Source: Hofstenia miamia
Taxonomy: Eukaryota > Xenacoelomorpha > Acoela
NCBI GenBank assembly: GCA_004352715.1
Contig: SCFE01000057.1
Span: forward strand, 102,065 to 166,064
Length of the DNA stretch: 64,000 bases
Direction: 5' to 3'
This document shows, one piece after another, positions 24,851 through 35,938 of the stretch (its first letter is position 1; each line of letters starts with the position of its first letter). Below the pieces are notes generated by a model, which was not told where the DNA came from, did not search any database, and worked only from the letters and a program-made list of their open reading frames with translations. The translations under genes and the position numbers were made by a program.

Positions 24851-26711
24851 CTAACAGCATACTTGCATAGACATTAGAATGAAGTGTCACATCATGCTCG
24901 TCTTAACTGACATTAAAAAGACAAAGTTCTAAGATCTTTCATGACTTAGGATGCGAAATAAAACAGCTAACGAAATAATTTCGTCCGGAAGACAGTACAA
25001 AATATGGCAATAGGTTTTCAATATCTAAAGCGAATATAGAAGTTTACTAAAGGAAAGGCATTATTGAGACGTTTGTTCTAAGTCAATATAGATAACATTT
25101 AAAAAAAGATTAGAAGAAAATGTACTTGTACAACAGTTAATATTTGGCTCTTCTAATTCATTAAATGTATTGCGAAATTATTAAAACTTGCATTGTTGCT
25201 TATGTTAGTGATTGGCGATTATTTTTAGTTATAATTTATGATGAACTATAATTGTTTGTCATTTTTGTTTTATTGTAAGATTATTGATGCAGGTTCATTT
25301 TATTTGTACATTTGGCCATACATTTACGTTTGTAAGTATTATAAAAAATGTGCACAGATAATAGATTTAAAAATATAGGTATTAAATATTAAATATTTAG
25401 TAAAAGTGTCAAAAAAAAGTGAAAATCCTCAATTTAACTTCAATTTTTTAATATTGTATTTGGTTTTATAATAACTCAAAGATATTTAAACTCTGAAAAC
25501 ACCAAAGGATAGAGGAGCGTTTTCTCTTTCATCTTTATTTTTTAAATTTGTCCCACTGAGGCGCAACGTTGCGCCCCATCCTCCGAATTTGCGCACAGCA
25601 CGCCTTAATGGGCTTGGACTTGTTTCTCCCCGTAGTATTGAGCTTTATAATTATATGAACGTAAGGCATCGATAGAATTTCAATCATTTTTAATAACCGT
25701 AGTTTTCAAAGAAAATAATTAATCTTTTTAAGTACTTCAGACGCAAAAATTCACTTTAGTACAAGTGTTCAACATTACATTCACGCATGTTCACCAATAG
25801 ATGTGTCAATGGATCAATGTTTCCGAATTTCCAAATAGATTTGGAAAAAATTCGTTGAAAGTGTGGAAGAACGTTTCATTCATTTTAACGAACACCGTGC
25901 TGCTTAAGGTAAAATGTATTAATGTAGCCCGAGACCATTTTAGCGGAACTTTGAATTGCATTGAGGCCCAATTGTAAAATGTTAATTCTAATTTATTAGT
26001 AATCAATTACCCAATAGGTCTGAATTCTAGTAATCAAATCAGTGGATTCGAAAATTTGAATGTTTTTACATTTCAGTGGCGGATCTAGAAATTTCTCGTG
26101 AATACTGAATTTTTAACAAAAATAATTTCTCTGCTAACTCTTTGTGTGAAGTGTCTAAATCACATTTCTTAAATACATTACTTCAATTGTAGAATAACCT
26201 GCTAAGGTTTTCATTCTTCAAAGTAGTTTTTTAGCAAAAAAGATAAACAACCGATGTTTTTGCAATAGAAAATATTACGTAGACCACTTTATATTTTGGA
26301 TTCGGATTCGCAAAACCATTGCCTCAATATTTGGATTCGAATTCGAAACTGAAAAAGTGGACTCGCAGAAACAAACGAAATCAACAGACAAAAATTGGTC
26401 CTTTGCGAGTATTTATTTTCTTCACTTGTTTACTAATGAAATATATCCCGGTGACCCGATCCGCAAGCTCTAAGGGAAATATTGATCCGATAATCCGCAT
26501 ACCCGGTGATTCAGCTGCTACCCACATAGAAAATGTTCGTGATAACCTATTCGTACCTGTACCCGCACTTCATTAGTACAGAAACATTATAATATTTAAC
26601 ATTAGGTTATTGCTATACATATAAATTAAGAGAAAATTTAATCCCTTTATATACATAAATGTATTTGCTAGTACAGTAGATCGGTTACAAAATAATTTTC
26701 GATTAATTTTT

Positions 26712-26713
<2 letters not shown>

Positions 26714-26777
<64 letters not shown>
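26714..26777. repeat. (TA)n microsatellite
   Basis: About 64 bp of TA dinucleotides. Confidence 0.95.
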
Positions 26778-26780
<3 letters not shown>

Positions 26781-28612
26781 TTGAAATCCAGGAATTAATG
26801 TTCAGAAAAGTTAAGTCGATTTTTAAATCTGCATTCGATTACTGCGCGTGTCACCTTAACAAAGATACACTGTTCAACTCAATCACTCTAAAAAATTACT
26901 TTAACTTTTAATTAAGTAATTATCAGCAACTTTGAATATGATGAAATAAAATAATCTAGATCTTATACCCACTATAGGAGTTTAGATAATATGTGTACAT
27001 GTATTAAATGAAACAAAGATGTACGCCTACCATTCAACTCTCCTTTCTTTTAACGTAAACACTCAAAATGACAAACAAATGTTGACAATGCCGTTGACAA
27101 CAAAGAGTTGAAAGCAGTGATAAAGGCATTAACAAACAGGTCCACTCGCTTCAGCATAACGTTCGAAGAAAATGTCACGAGTGTAGATAATAAATTTCAT
27201 AACATTAGAACCCCTCCTGATGTTATACTTTTTTATCAGTGTAATGTATCCATTCCTAATTGCAAAAAGATTTTCTAAATCCAATTAATTCCAGAATTAA
27301 AAAGAAAAATTTACCAAATCTGATTATTGACTGTGAAAATTAGAATGATTTAAAATATAAGAGATGATTTATTACGGGCTCTTTTTTGCAAACTTTTATT
27401 CGGCACAAATTAAAACTTATGCTTTGCTGGGGTTCGAAACATAGAAATGAGTTAATTTCTTAATTGTAATTATTTTTGCTTCTTGTCTAATAATGCGAAA
27501 ATTTGCTATAATTGTTGGTTTTTTTTAAAAAACTTTAGAAATTATGATTAAAATCTTCAAAATCTAATAAAAATAATTCGAAAACATGCACATATGAGGC
27601 TCCGAACGTTTCATTGGCTTAATGTTTCTCATTAAAAATACTGCATGGACTCTTATATCGTATTTTATTAAATCCATCCTTATTGAACAGCATAGACAGA
27701 CGCCGGCTTAATTTTATATAACCTCATTGCACCGTCTTTTACAAAAATTCACCCACATCCGTTTTTTCAAAATTTCGCCTGTCGATTACAAAACTACATC
27801 ACATGCATAAAGTATTATAATAATATGTCCTATAGGCCTACGTCCTAGATTGTCATTTTACTTTTTTTACAAATGCGGCTCTTCTAAAATAGTAGATATC
27901 AAACACAATAGTTTACAAAATGAATAATGAGGGGGCGTCATTTCAACTTAAAAAAAGAAGCACCAGTTTACACTTAAGTTTCGCTCATTTTAGACATTTA
28001 TTTTTTCAGTAATATTCAGGAATTTCAATTATTTTCTCATGAAGGCTTTATAGGTGAAATATAAAACTGTATGTGATAAGTTTTGAATTTAGAAACTCCT
28101 TTATTTTATATCGTTCTTCGAGTGAACATAAAATTCTATAACATATTCCAAAAAATAAATGTTTTCTAAATAAATTTTAAAAATCATTTCATTCGAAAAT
28201 ATGGAAATTTTTATTTTTTGTGAAATGGTGTCTTTTAAGTAGAATTGGTAAGATACTTTTCAAATGTAAAAACACTGTTATTAAGTATTTTGTAGATTAA
28301 AATCATTTCAGTAGTGTTCAGGCTCGTGATTCCTCGAAAAATCAGAATTTGTGAGATTGAAGTTTCATATTTGTAATTTCAGTATGTATGCTAAAATTGA
28401 GGGGAATTAATGTTGATTCCTAACAAACTATTGCAGGTTCCAATTAAATTCCTGAAATTTGAAATATGTTTATCATAGCAAACGTTGAACTTCAACATTG
28501 TTCTTAGCAATTCTTAGGATTTCAGAAATGCTTTAAAAATGGCAAAAAATTTGCTACAATTGTGCAAGTTTATCAAAAACAGGAAATATATTTTGAAAGT
28601 TTTAAAAAATAT

Positions 28613-29020
28613 TTAGATAAGAGATTCTTTACTCAGATAAACGTTAGCAATTAAATAACTAATAATTTATCCAAATGTCATTAAATTCACAAAACACATA
28701 TATACAATTCACATATATTACAAACTAAATCTTCCAGGCTATGGATAAATTATTATAGTACTATTTTATAGTATAGTTGTTATAAAATTTGTAATCTAGC
28801 CATGATTTATCAGAAATATATTTTTGCTTAACGAAGATTTTTAAATGCTTTTTTAAAGAATTTACTTTTTCAATATTTTGAATTTCTTTAGGTAGCGAAT
28901 TCCAGGTTCGAATGGCAACATTAATAAAGGATTTCTTCAAAACGTTTTTCTTATACTTAACATATAAGAAGTTTTGATCTTGAATTTTAGAAAAACCCAG
29001 CTGGGGAGGGGTCTGCAGTA
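28613..29020 (-). pseudogene. LINE family B, 3' end
   Basis: The minus-strand frame is open through RTWNSLPKEIQNIEKVNSLK and KQKYISDKSWLDYKFYNNYT to a stop, then a 3' UTR ending in a GATAAGAGATT-type tail near 28615. It is the same family as 9889-11424 and 36310-37970. The TTAA at 28828-28831 is the uninterrupted equivalent of the site where a piggyBac MITE sits in the 36-38 kb copy. Confidence 0.85.
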
Positions 29021-29459
29021 CTAATATTTTTTCCCTGCATCTATAATCAATACTTACCAGATGTAACGAATATTGAGCGTCATTTTGGTATAAAGTGGTA
29101 GACTTGAAATCAGGTCACCGTGTACTTCCGGTTATGTGCATGCTAAATTATTAAATTAGGTTGGATCAGTCGAAGAGAATGGTCACATCAGAAATCAAAA
29201 GCAAGCTTCCATTTTAACAAGAGCATGGTGAGCGTACGATGGGGTGGTACAGGAATAATCTATTATCAATTGTTGGATAATAATCCAACAATAAATGCTA
29301 CTGTTTTCTGAGAGCAACTTCGTTGATTAACAAAAGCGTAGTCATCACGATAACGCTCGCCCTTACAAAGTTATTCTAATCAAATCTCTCGTAGGAGTTC
29401 TCGGCTGGGAAACATTGACTGGAAGTCTGATTACAAAGGTCACTTTAGACGTCGAATCA

Positions 29460-29905
29460 TTTAGCTACCCTTGGCACGCAGAGCGCTGATACGTTGAGTC
29501 TGATTAGCGGAGTAAAGCTTAAAGTCGAACTGCAGTTGAGAGGGTTGCGCTCCTTTCGATTTGGGCTACCAAGGTTACTAACCGTGGCAACTTAATGAGC
29601 TGCTTTTCTAACCAATACCTATTGTGATACAACTTCACTGGCACAGTAAACAATAACAATCAACCTATCCCATATGCCAGAAGAAAGAGTTATCCCTGAC
29701 ATGATTGCTCTATCAAACAAACATTAGCCCAGAACTCAGCGACAGTCTTGTTTGCAGCGTTTCCACTGCTCGTCGCCTGTTCACTAAAACTAAAGAGACA
29801 GGCGTGATAACCGGCACTGCTTCCATGTGAACAAAGTACCCGCGGCAGCACCTTCGTCAACCCTATTGCTTAATGTCCTCTGGAGACCAGGATTGGAAAG
29901 TTGAC
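29460..29905 (+). repeat. GC-richer SINE-like repeat, older copy
   Basis: Aligns with 59123-59764 over two well-conserved blocks: GAGAGGGTTGC...CCAAGGTTACTAAC...GGCAACT (29537 on) and GGCAGCACCTTCGTCAACCC TATTGCTTAATGTCC (about 29842 on). Base composition is clearly richer in GC than the flanks. Ends of this copy are eroded, and no protein was recognised. Confidence 0.65.
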
Positions 29906-29920
29906 ACAAAGTTGAATTTG

Positions 29921-31030
29921 TATATTTCTTCTTAATTTTAAAAGCAAAAAAATCTGTGTTGCTTAGAAAAAGATTTGAATATAAGATGTTTGGCCATAAG
30001 TTTATCATTTTATGTCTTACTAATTGTTCAGTAAAAAATATTTATGCTTAGGAAAAATCAGTTAAAATGAAGATCGTCACAAAGCTATTCTCGTATGTTT
30101 ATTAAATATGTATTGCCTAGCAAATCATTTCAATTTAGAATCGGCATAAAGTAGTTGTATATTTCCCAGGCTTGCAATTGTGTGAGTTTTTTCACACAAA
30201 ACCATATACAACACAACAGAAAAAGAGTTGTGTCACACAACAGGTACAACACAACACAAACAAGCCATAAATGTGTTCGTAAGATATCCACTAAAAAGAA
30301 GCTGAAAGATCCTAAATGCTAAGCCATTCTTTTTACACTAAATCCATTAAGAAACAAAATATACATTTTCAATTAGAGTCCTGCGAAACCAGGCCCAAAA
30401 AACACAATACCGGACCAATTTGAAATAATATTTGCTTTTATTTTGTATTATATTTGCAATTTTAGAATATTTGTCAAGCTATTTGATTAGTAGTGACTAA
30501 TTTTAGCACATTTAATTTATTACGGGACCAGAAATATACTAGAGCAAGTCTAGTCCGTGATGGAGACTGAAAAATTGACCACGGCTATTTTCAATATAAC
30601 TACAGTAAGCAAAGGCGGTAATTAGGCATTCGATCCTTAAGCTGATGCATAGTTGTAACATATGTCAGGTGGCTCAGAGCTGAGGTATTAAATTCCCAAT
30701 CGAGTAAAAATCAAGTTGAGCTAATGATATTTCCTAAATATTTTAAACTAGTTCATATTTATGTGAAATCCGTATACATGTAAATGACATTTTCTACTTA
30801 AACGTTCTTTACAATGAAATTATTAGCTTTGATTGGTTGTTTGAAATTTAAATTCAGACTCCATTATTATTATGATTAATAAATATGAAGCTTCAATGGA
30901 AATTATAACTGTTAAATTAAAGAAAACATTGTTATAAAGGTAATATTTCGAGATTCCCAGTACTATGGAATATCTTTTCAGTCCAACCATCAAGGGTGCA
31001 ATCGGAGTGTGATTTTCCTTCATGTGGACT
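29921..31030. other. Region without a recognised gene; ACACAAC words
   Basis: At 30165-30260 the sequence CAGGCTTGCAATTGTGTGAG is followed by repeated CACACAA/ACAACACAA words, resembling a hAT-type end. The remainder shows no gene. Confidence 0.4.
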
Positions 31031-31032
31031 AA

Positions 31033-31249
31033 CAGTTGCGTATGCAAGAGGGGCCCGGGGGAATGTCCCTCCCCCGGTTTTCAAAATTGATTTGGATTGG
31101 TCAATTGAAAACTGTTCGGTAAAAATTAACTAAGAATGGTGTACTCCATTTTTAGAGTAGGTTTTTTTGAATATTTCCGCCCCGCTTTGGGCCACTCACT
31201 TTATCAAGATTGAGAGGCCCCACTCCAAAAAAATCCTCCATACGCCGTG
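31033..31249 (+). mobile_element. Short hAT-like MITE with GCGTATG ends
   Basis: Left end CAGTTGCGTATGCAAGAGGG (31033) and right end CTCCATACGCCGTG (to 31249) form imperfect inverted termini around a GC-richer, about 217-bp, non-coding body rich in GGGGCCCGGGGG and CCCTCCCCC. Target duplication is not evident. Confidence 0.5.
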
Positions 31250-31719
31250 AATGACTATCAACGACATGTCAACAGAAATACTTGACGACCTTGAACTGCT
31301 ATGTTCTTTCTCTAAGATATCAAGCAGTTTACTACGACACCAATCTTGCTTAGATCAATGCTCTGTAAAACTAATATGTACGAACAATTTATTAAAAACA
31401 ATAAATAAACACGATTATAATACAATTTCACTCTCTTCCACCTAAGCAAGATTCTCATTTTCTTTACAACTAGAATATATTAGAACCGCTGAGCAAAATG
31501 TGAGAAGACCAAATACTTACAAAAACTGTACTCATGAAAATATATTACTTATTTGAAAATTTTTCGTGGTTGAATTTAGACGTTACACTTAAAATTCTTT
31601 AGTTGATGAAAATAACTGTTATAAATTCATAAAAAGCATTTATGTTATTTTTCTCAAAGGATATACTGAGTTCACATTCATATTCATAAGAATCATGTCA
31701 TGGAATTTGATTTCTTAAG

Positions 31720-31908
31720 TTACATGGCAGCACAAATAGAAATAATGCGCTCACTAATTTGTCAATAAATTTGAAAATAAAAAATATAATAACCAAATTT
31801 CTTCTATCAAAGGAAAATAGTAAATTTTGGGACTCGATTTTTATGTCCCACACAACATGTGTTATGCACACCACAAAATCAAAATTCCCACACAACATAC
31901 CCCTGATA
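31720..31908 (-). repeat. hAT-like dispersed repeat, copy 2
   Basis: On the minus strand begins CAGGGGTATGTTGTGTGGGA at 31908. Aligned inverted with 21651-21835, including the AT-rich interior that ends in TTTATTTTCAAA. It has ACACAAC words near the end. Confidence 0.55.
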
Positions 31909-31979
31909 TTTCCTATTACATGTTCAGTAAGAAAATATACATTGCTTAGAAAAACATTTATTCTAATTCTTAACTAGAA

Positions 31980-33100
31980 AGTATTTATTTTCAATTTGAT
32001 ATAATACAATATAATTACATAGAAAATACAAGGTAATAAAGCATATATTTTAACATTTATTGAACATGTAAAACGTAATTATGCATTAAACATCATATAA
32101 ATTATAACAAAATAGCATAGTTAAAACATGTTTAAAAGTTAAGAATTAACTTTTAGATATATTGCAAATTTTACATTAAAGTAATAAGTTATGCTTATAA
32201 ATTAAAAATGTATATTAGAAATCTGGTAGTAAAATTCAACTTAAATTGGTTATTACAGATAACAAAATATGCCTTCTAAGTACACTAAGTTAAAATATCA
32301 AGTAAACACATTCAAACTATAATTCAAATGAATTTACAGGGTAAAACATCGGGTAATTGTATTGCAATAAATAAAACAAAAATTATTTAAGTATCAAAAG
32401 TTTTATTGCTGTGTGATAAGGCAAGCAAATCATATAGTAAGTTCCAGAAATAAATCAATTTACAGCAATTCAATCGCAAGAATGTAATTAGATGTATTAT
32501 CCAATACATAACTATCATTCAATATGTTCTACAACACACTTATAGAGCAATTTTAATGCAAATTAAATCCAAAGCAATTAAGGTGTTTCAATTAATATTA
32601 GTAAACAAAACTAGTCATTATTTCTAGTTTTAGTGACGTTTATTCACTGCTCGCATACTCCAGGATTTGTATATTTCAATAAAAGTATTTTTAGAAACTT
32701 CTACAATTCGCGAAAATTTTTATACGGGTTTTATATATAACGGTTTTTGAATTTTAATATAAAATATATATTTCCTTGAAAGATGTACAATCTTCAATAG
32801 TTTGTAAATGCTTTTATATATCAACTATTTTAAAAATAAAATGCAAATACTCATATGTTCAAAGACATGTTTGCCTTTCAAAATTCGATATTGCGGTATA
32901 TTGGGCTTTGTAATTAAGCTATTATAGGCTGCGCTATTTGACCTCATTATCCAGTTACTTATAACCATATGTAAAATACGAATATCAATTTCCATGGAAT
33001 GCGTTTATTACTGGCCAAAATGTGTCATTTTAGGTATATATTTGAAGCTGTTTTTTTTACAATTTCATTGTTTTCATAGAACAGTGACTTCTTCATTATG
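31980..33100. other. Extremely AT-rich, no recognised gene
   Basis: No open frame of note and no repeat recognised. Confidence 0.5.
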
Positions 33101-33105
33101 TACTA

Positions 33106-33301
33106 CTCCCTCTGTTCCGAAATAATGTTTACATATAATCATGACTTTTTGTTCCAAAATAATGTTTACATTTCCAAACTCTTTGGAATACCGCTAGCAC
33201 AAGATAGACTTCGAAGGGTTCCTCGTCGATTTAACGGAATATTCTTGATGTCTTTTAATTTATCATCATAGTTTTTCTTTTTACGCCCACAATTACTTCT
33301 C
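33106..33301 (-). mobile_element. Plant-type mariner (mMLE), truncated copy 1
   Basis: Starts after a TA at 33104 with CTCCCTCTGTTCCGAAATAA and matches 34086-34280. On the minus strand it keeps a transposase stretch absent from the second copy: KNIPLNRRGTLRSLSCASGI followed by PKS, the linker after the helix-turn-helix in this family. It is cut by a single N at 33302, where sequence switches to the GAGCC element. Confidence 0.8.
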
Positions 33302-33302
33302 N

Positions 33303-33633
33303 TTAATTTTGAGTAAGTTCGGCTCGGCTCGTTACATAGAACCTTTAATAAGGCTCGTTTTGGCTCGATATTTTCTTAAAATATATTGGTCTCTCAGAAT
33401 TTTTTACATAGCTGTTCCTATTATTTAACAAGCATTTAAAATAACACTAGGAGGAAGGTATATTGAATAAAAAATAAGAAAAAATTCCATAATCAAATGA
33501 ACAAGTAGAACTATAAATTTGCTTAGCTAAAAAAGGCTCATTTTGGGCTCGTTATATATCCAATTCAGTGCTTAAACTCCTCTCGGTTCGGCTCGACTCG
33601 GCTCGTAAGATGCTCGGTTCGTTGACAAGTCTG
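33303..33633 (-). mobile_element. GAGCC-rich hAT-like element, copy 2
   Basis: Inverted relative to the copy at 1-287. It ends at 33633 with minus-strand CAGACTTGTCAACGAACCGA. Words GGCTCG/GAGCC are clustered at both ends with an AT-rich core between. Its left end is lost at the N. Non-coding. Confidence 0.65.
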
Positions 33634-34085
33634 GTTCAAAAGTTTATTTCGCTCAATTCAGAATATATAAACATAGCTAACTAAACAATTTCTGATAATC
33701 CATTAAGTTATTTAAAGCCATGCAATTGAATTGTACTATACATCATATCATTGTTGAAAGTCGAAAGGTTTTGTCAAAACAAACATTTATATGACGAAAT
33801 TTCTCTCAGCACAAAAATTCACACTCACACGGTAATGGGATCTGTCAAAGATTACTATGCCTTGTGATGTAATCAACTCAAACACTTCAATGTGAAAAGG
33901 GATTAATCAAACAAAGCTTTGGACGTTCAATGTTTTGTGAAACATTGAAGTTGCTTAAATGCTTACAATCATAACAATGAGACTTTACATTAAAAATAAA
34001 TATTTTCCACAATTTTATCAATTTCAAAACACGTCAGCTTACCGTTTACAATTAAGTTCTCTTTAATTCATAAATATAAATTTTA

Positions 34086-34688
34086 CTCCCTCTGTTCCGA
34101 AATAACGTTTACATATTATCATGACTTTTTGTTTCAAAATAATGTTTACATTTCCAAACTTTTATATAATTAATTATAAATACTATTAAAACCAATTTTA
34201 ATATTTTAATATTCTTGATGTCTTTTAATTTATCATCATAGTTTTTCTTTTTACGCCCACAATTACTTCTCATTGATGATGAGTTAACAACAATTTCGCC
34301 TGTTCGAAGTTTTTTAGAAGTATTTCTCCAAAGTTTTGAAATTGAGATTCTCGACACATTGTATTTAGCGGAAATTTCATTTATAACTCCATGCTTCAGC
34401 TTGGGCGGATTTCTGCTTAACATATTCATCAGAAAATCTTGAAAAATCGCACTTCTTTGTTCATTAGACAAGTGGTAAGTTGGACGTAATCTTTTTGTAG
34501 CCATTTTAGGTTTGTAAAAAATTTAACTTATTAATTAAAAAACGAAGCCATGGAAATTTTTTTGGTCCAGACGTAATACATAGATCGTAATCTATCAAGG
34601 AAAATTAATAAAGCTTAAAGTTCACCAAAAACAGTGATAATCGGAAGGGTCTATCTCAAATGTAAACATTATTTCGGAACAGAGGGAG
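34086..34688 (-). mobile_element. Plant-type mariner (mMLE), internally deleted copy 2
   Basis: A 603-bp element flanked by TA on both sides (34084-34085 and 34689-34690), with inverted ends CTCCCTCTGTTCCGAAATAA and its complement. These ends match the canonical CTCCCTCCGTTYC of plant Stowaway MITEs and their mariner-like sources. Just inside the left end, a second GTTTCAAAATAATGTTTACA copies the subterminal sequence. It carries the 5' part of a transposase gene (34109-34504) but no catalytic domain. Confidence 0.88.
34109..34504 (-). pseudogene. mMLE transposase N-terminus, DDE domain deleted
   Basis: 131 codons starting from an ATG at 34504. The first about 100 residues are the DNA-binding part of plant/oomycete-type mariner transposases: YHLSNEQRSAIFQDFL, then an HTH around ISAKYNVSRISISKLWRNTS, and a basic GRKKKNYDDKLKDIKN block. 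After KDIKNI the frame runs into AT-rich sequence, where copy 1 at 33.1-33.3 kb continues properly. No D-D-D catalytic triad remains, so at most a DNA-binding fragment could be made. Confidence 0.75.
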
Positions 34689-34967
34689 TATTTGCCAAAC
34701 CTAAATTTTCTCAGGCGATGAGTTTTTCAATTTTAGGCTTCTTGCCAGTGGACTGATGCTTAAGTGTAAATTTCCAACATGTTAATTTTTGTATAATTTT
34801 TGTGCCAGGCTAATAGTTGTATGTGTAACATTTTGTCAAATTCTAATCAATATATAGAATTTTATTTAAATAAGTAAATGTTAGAATTTGAAACAAAGTT
34901 TTTTATAGACAAAATGTACAACTGTTTCAATTGTATTCAATAAAACAAAAAAATTTAATTATATATA

Positions 34968-35053
34968 NNNNNNNNNNNNNNNNNNNNNNNNNNNNNNNNN
35001 NNNNNNNNNNNNNNNNNNNNNNNNNNNNNNNNNNNNNNNNNNNNNNNNNNNNN
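34968..35053. other. Gap flanked by identical 83-bp sequences
   Basis: 34878-34960 and 35054-35136 are identical, and the gap sits in a (TA)n tract continuing at 35137-35167. Two contigs that should have been merged across the microsatellite were left separate, so the spacing and the duplication are probably artificial. Confidence 0.9.
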
Positions 35054-35130
35054 ATGTTAGAATTTGAAACAAAGTTTTTTATAGACAAAATGTACAACTG
35101 TTTCAATTGTATTCAATAAAACAAAAAAAT

Positions 35131-35170
<40 letters not shown>

Positions 35171-35723
35171 TGAGCATTGAAATTGGTATTTTCCGCGCTT
35201 TATCCCCCAAAATCGTCGACGTGCAATAGAAAGCGTGGAATACATGGATAATAATGCATCGAGAATTTAAGAATTGCTAGCCCAAGTTCTCGTATTGAAT
35301 ATTAGTATGATGATAATAGTAGTTTTCATTCACTAAAATTTATTGTTTTCATTAACATCGGTAAAGAGAAGATCCACAAAAAATACTATTATTTAAAATA
35401 GAAAATTAATTAAGAACGAACTAAATGCGAATGCAGCTTATAACGCTTATAACCGAATAAAACTTCAAATGTCAACATATATATTTTATGTCCTACAGAC
35501 AGATAGAACATTTCATTCACATTGTAACTACTATTTAATGATAATATGTTAAACAATTTACATATATGAGTTCAATGAAAAATACGAAAGCGTATTCAAC
35601 TGAATTAGTTGTTCTTGTAGTTGTAATGACTAAGTACGTTCAGAGAATGCATCAAAAAAGAGAATTTCTAACTTCTATTTAGTATGAACATTGTTTAGTT
35701 ATGTTTTTTTACAAAATATAAAA

Positions 35724-35938
35724 TTATGGAGCTAAACGAAAATATTGCCATTCATGATTTCCCAAATGTACCAAATTCTTATCAACATCGTCTGGCACTT
35801 TCTTAGAAAACTTAATTCGATCATGGAGGCGGTACTTGGATCCAACCCAAAATTCAAAAGTTTGTGGAACAAGTCGATAACCTGACCAATGTTCAGGTAG
35901 TGAAACGGCCTCACCGTTGGAAAATTTATCCAGGGTTT
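35724..35938 (-). CDS. PNPO: PNPO exon C (C-terminal signature)
   Basis: 215 bp from acceptor ATTTTAG|AAACCC to a TAA. Completes a split GAA codon and reads TLDKFSNGEAVSLPEHWSGY, then LVPQTFEFWVGSKYRLHDR and a terminal EWQYFRLAP. It is 8.3 kb from exon B, beyond a block of transposons. Confidence 0.95.

Larger units (their letters stand above)
23646..28612. other. Region without a recognised host gene
   Basis: Very AT-rich. Holds a CCCGG-word hAT-like terminus (24692-24850), a GC-richer patch at 25500-25620, CAGTGGCGGATCTAGAAATT (about 26076, a common hAT-type terminus), a GGATTCGGATTCG / CCCGGTGACCCG patch (26295-26565) and a long (TA)n tract. No exon-like frame was recognised. Confidence 0.45.

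Noticed and set aside
34931-35245. Two short frames around the 86-N gap
   Set aside because: They run through N or through a (TA)n tract, and the flanks are duplicated by the assembly.
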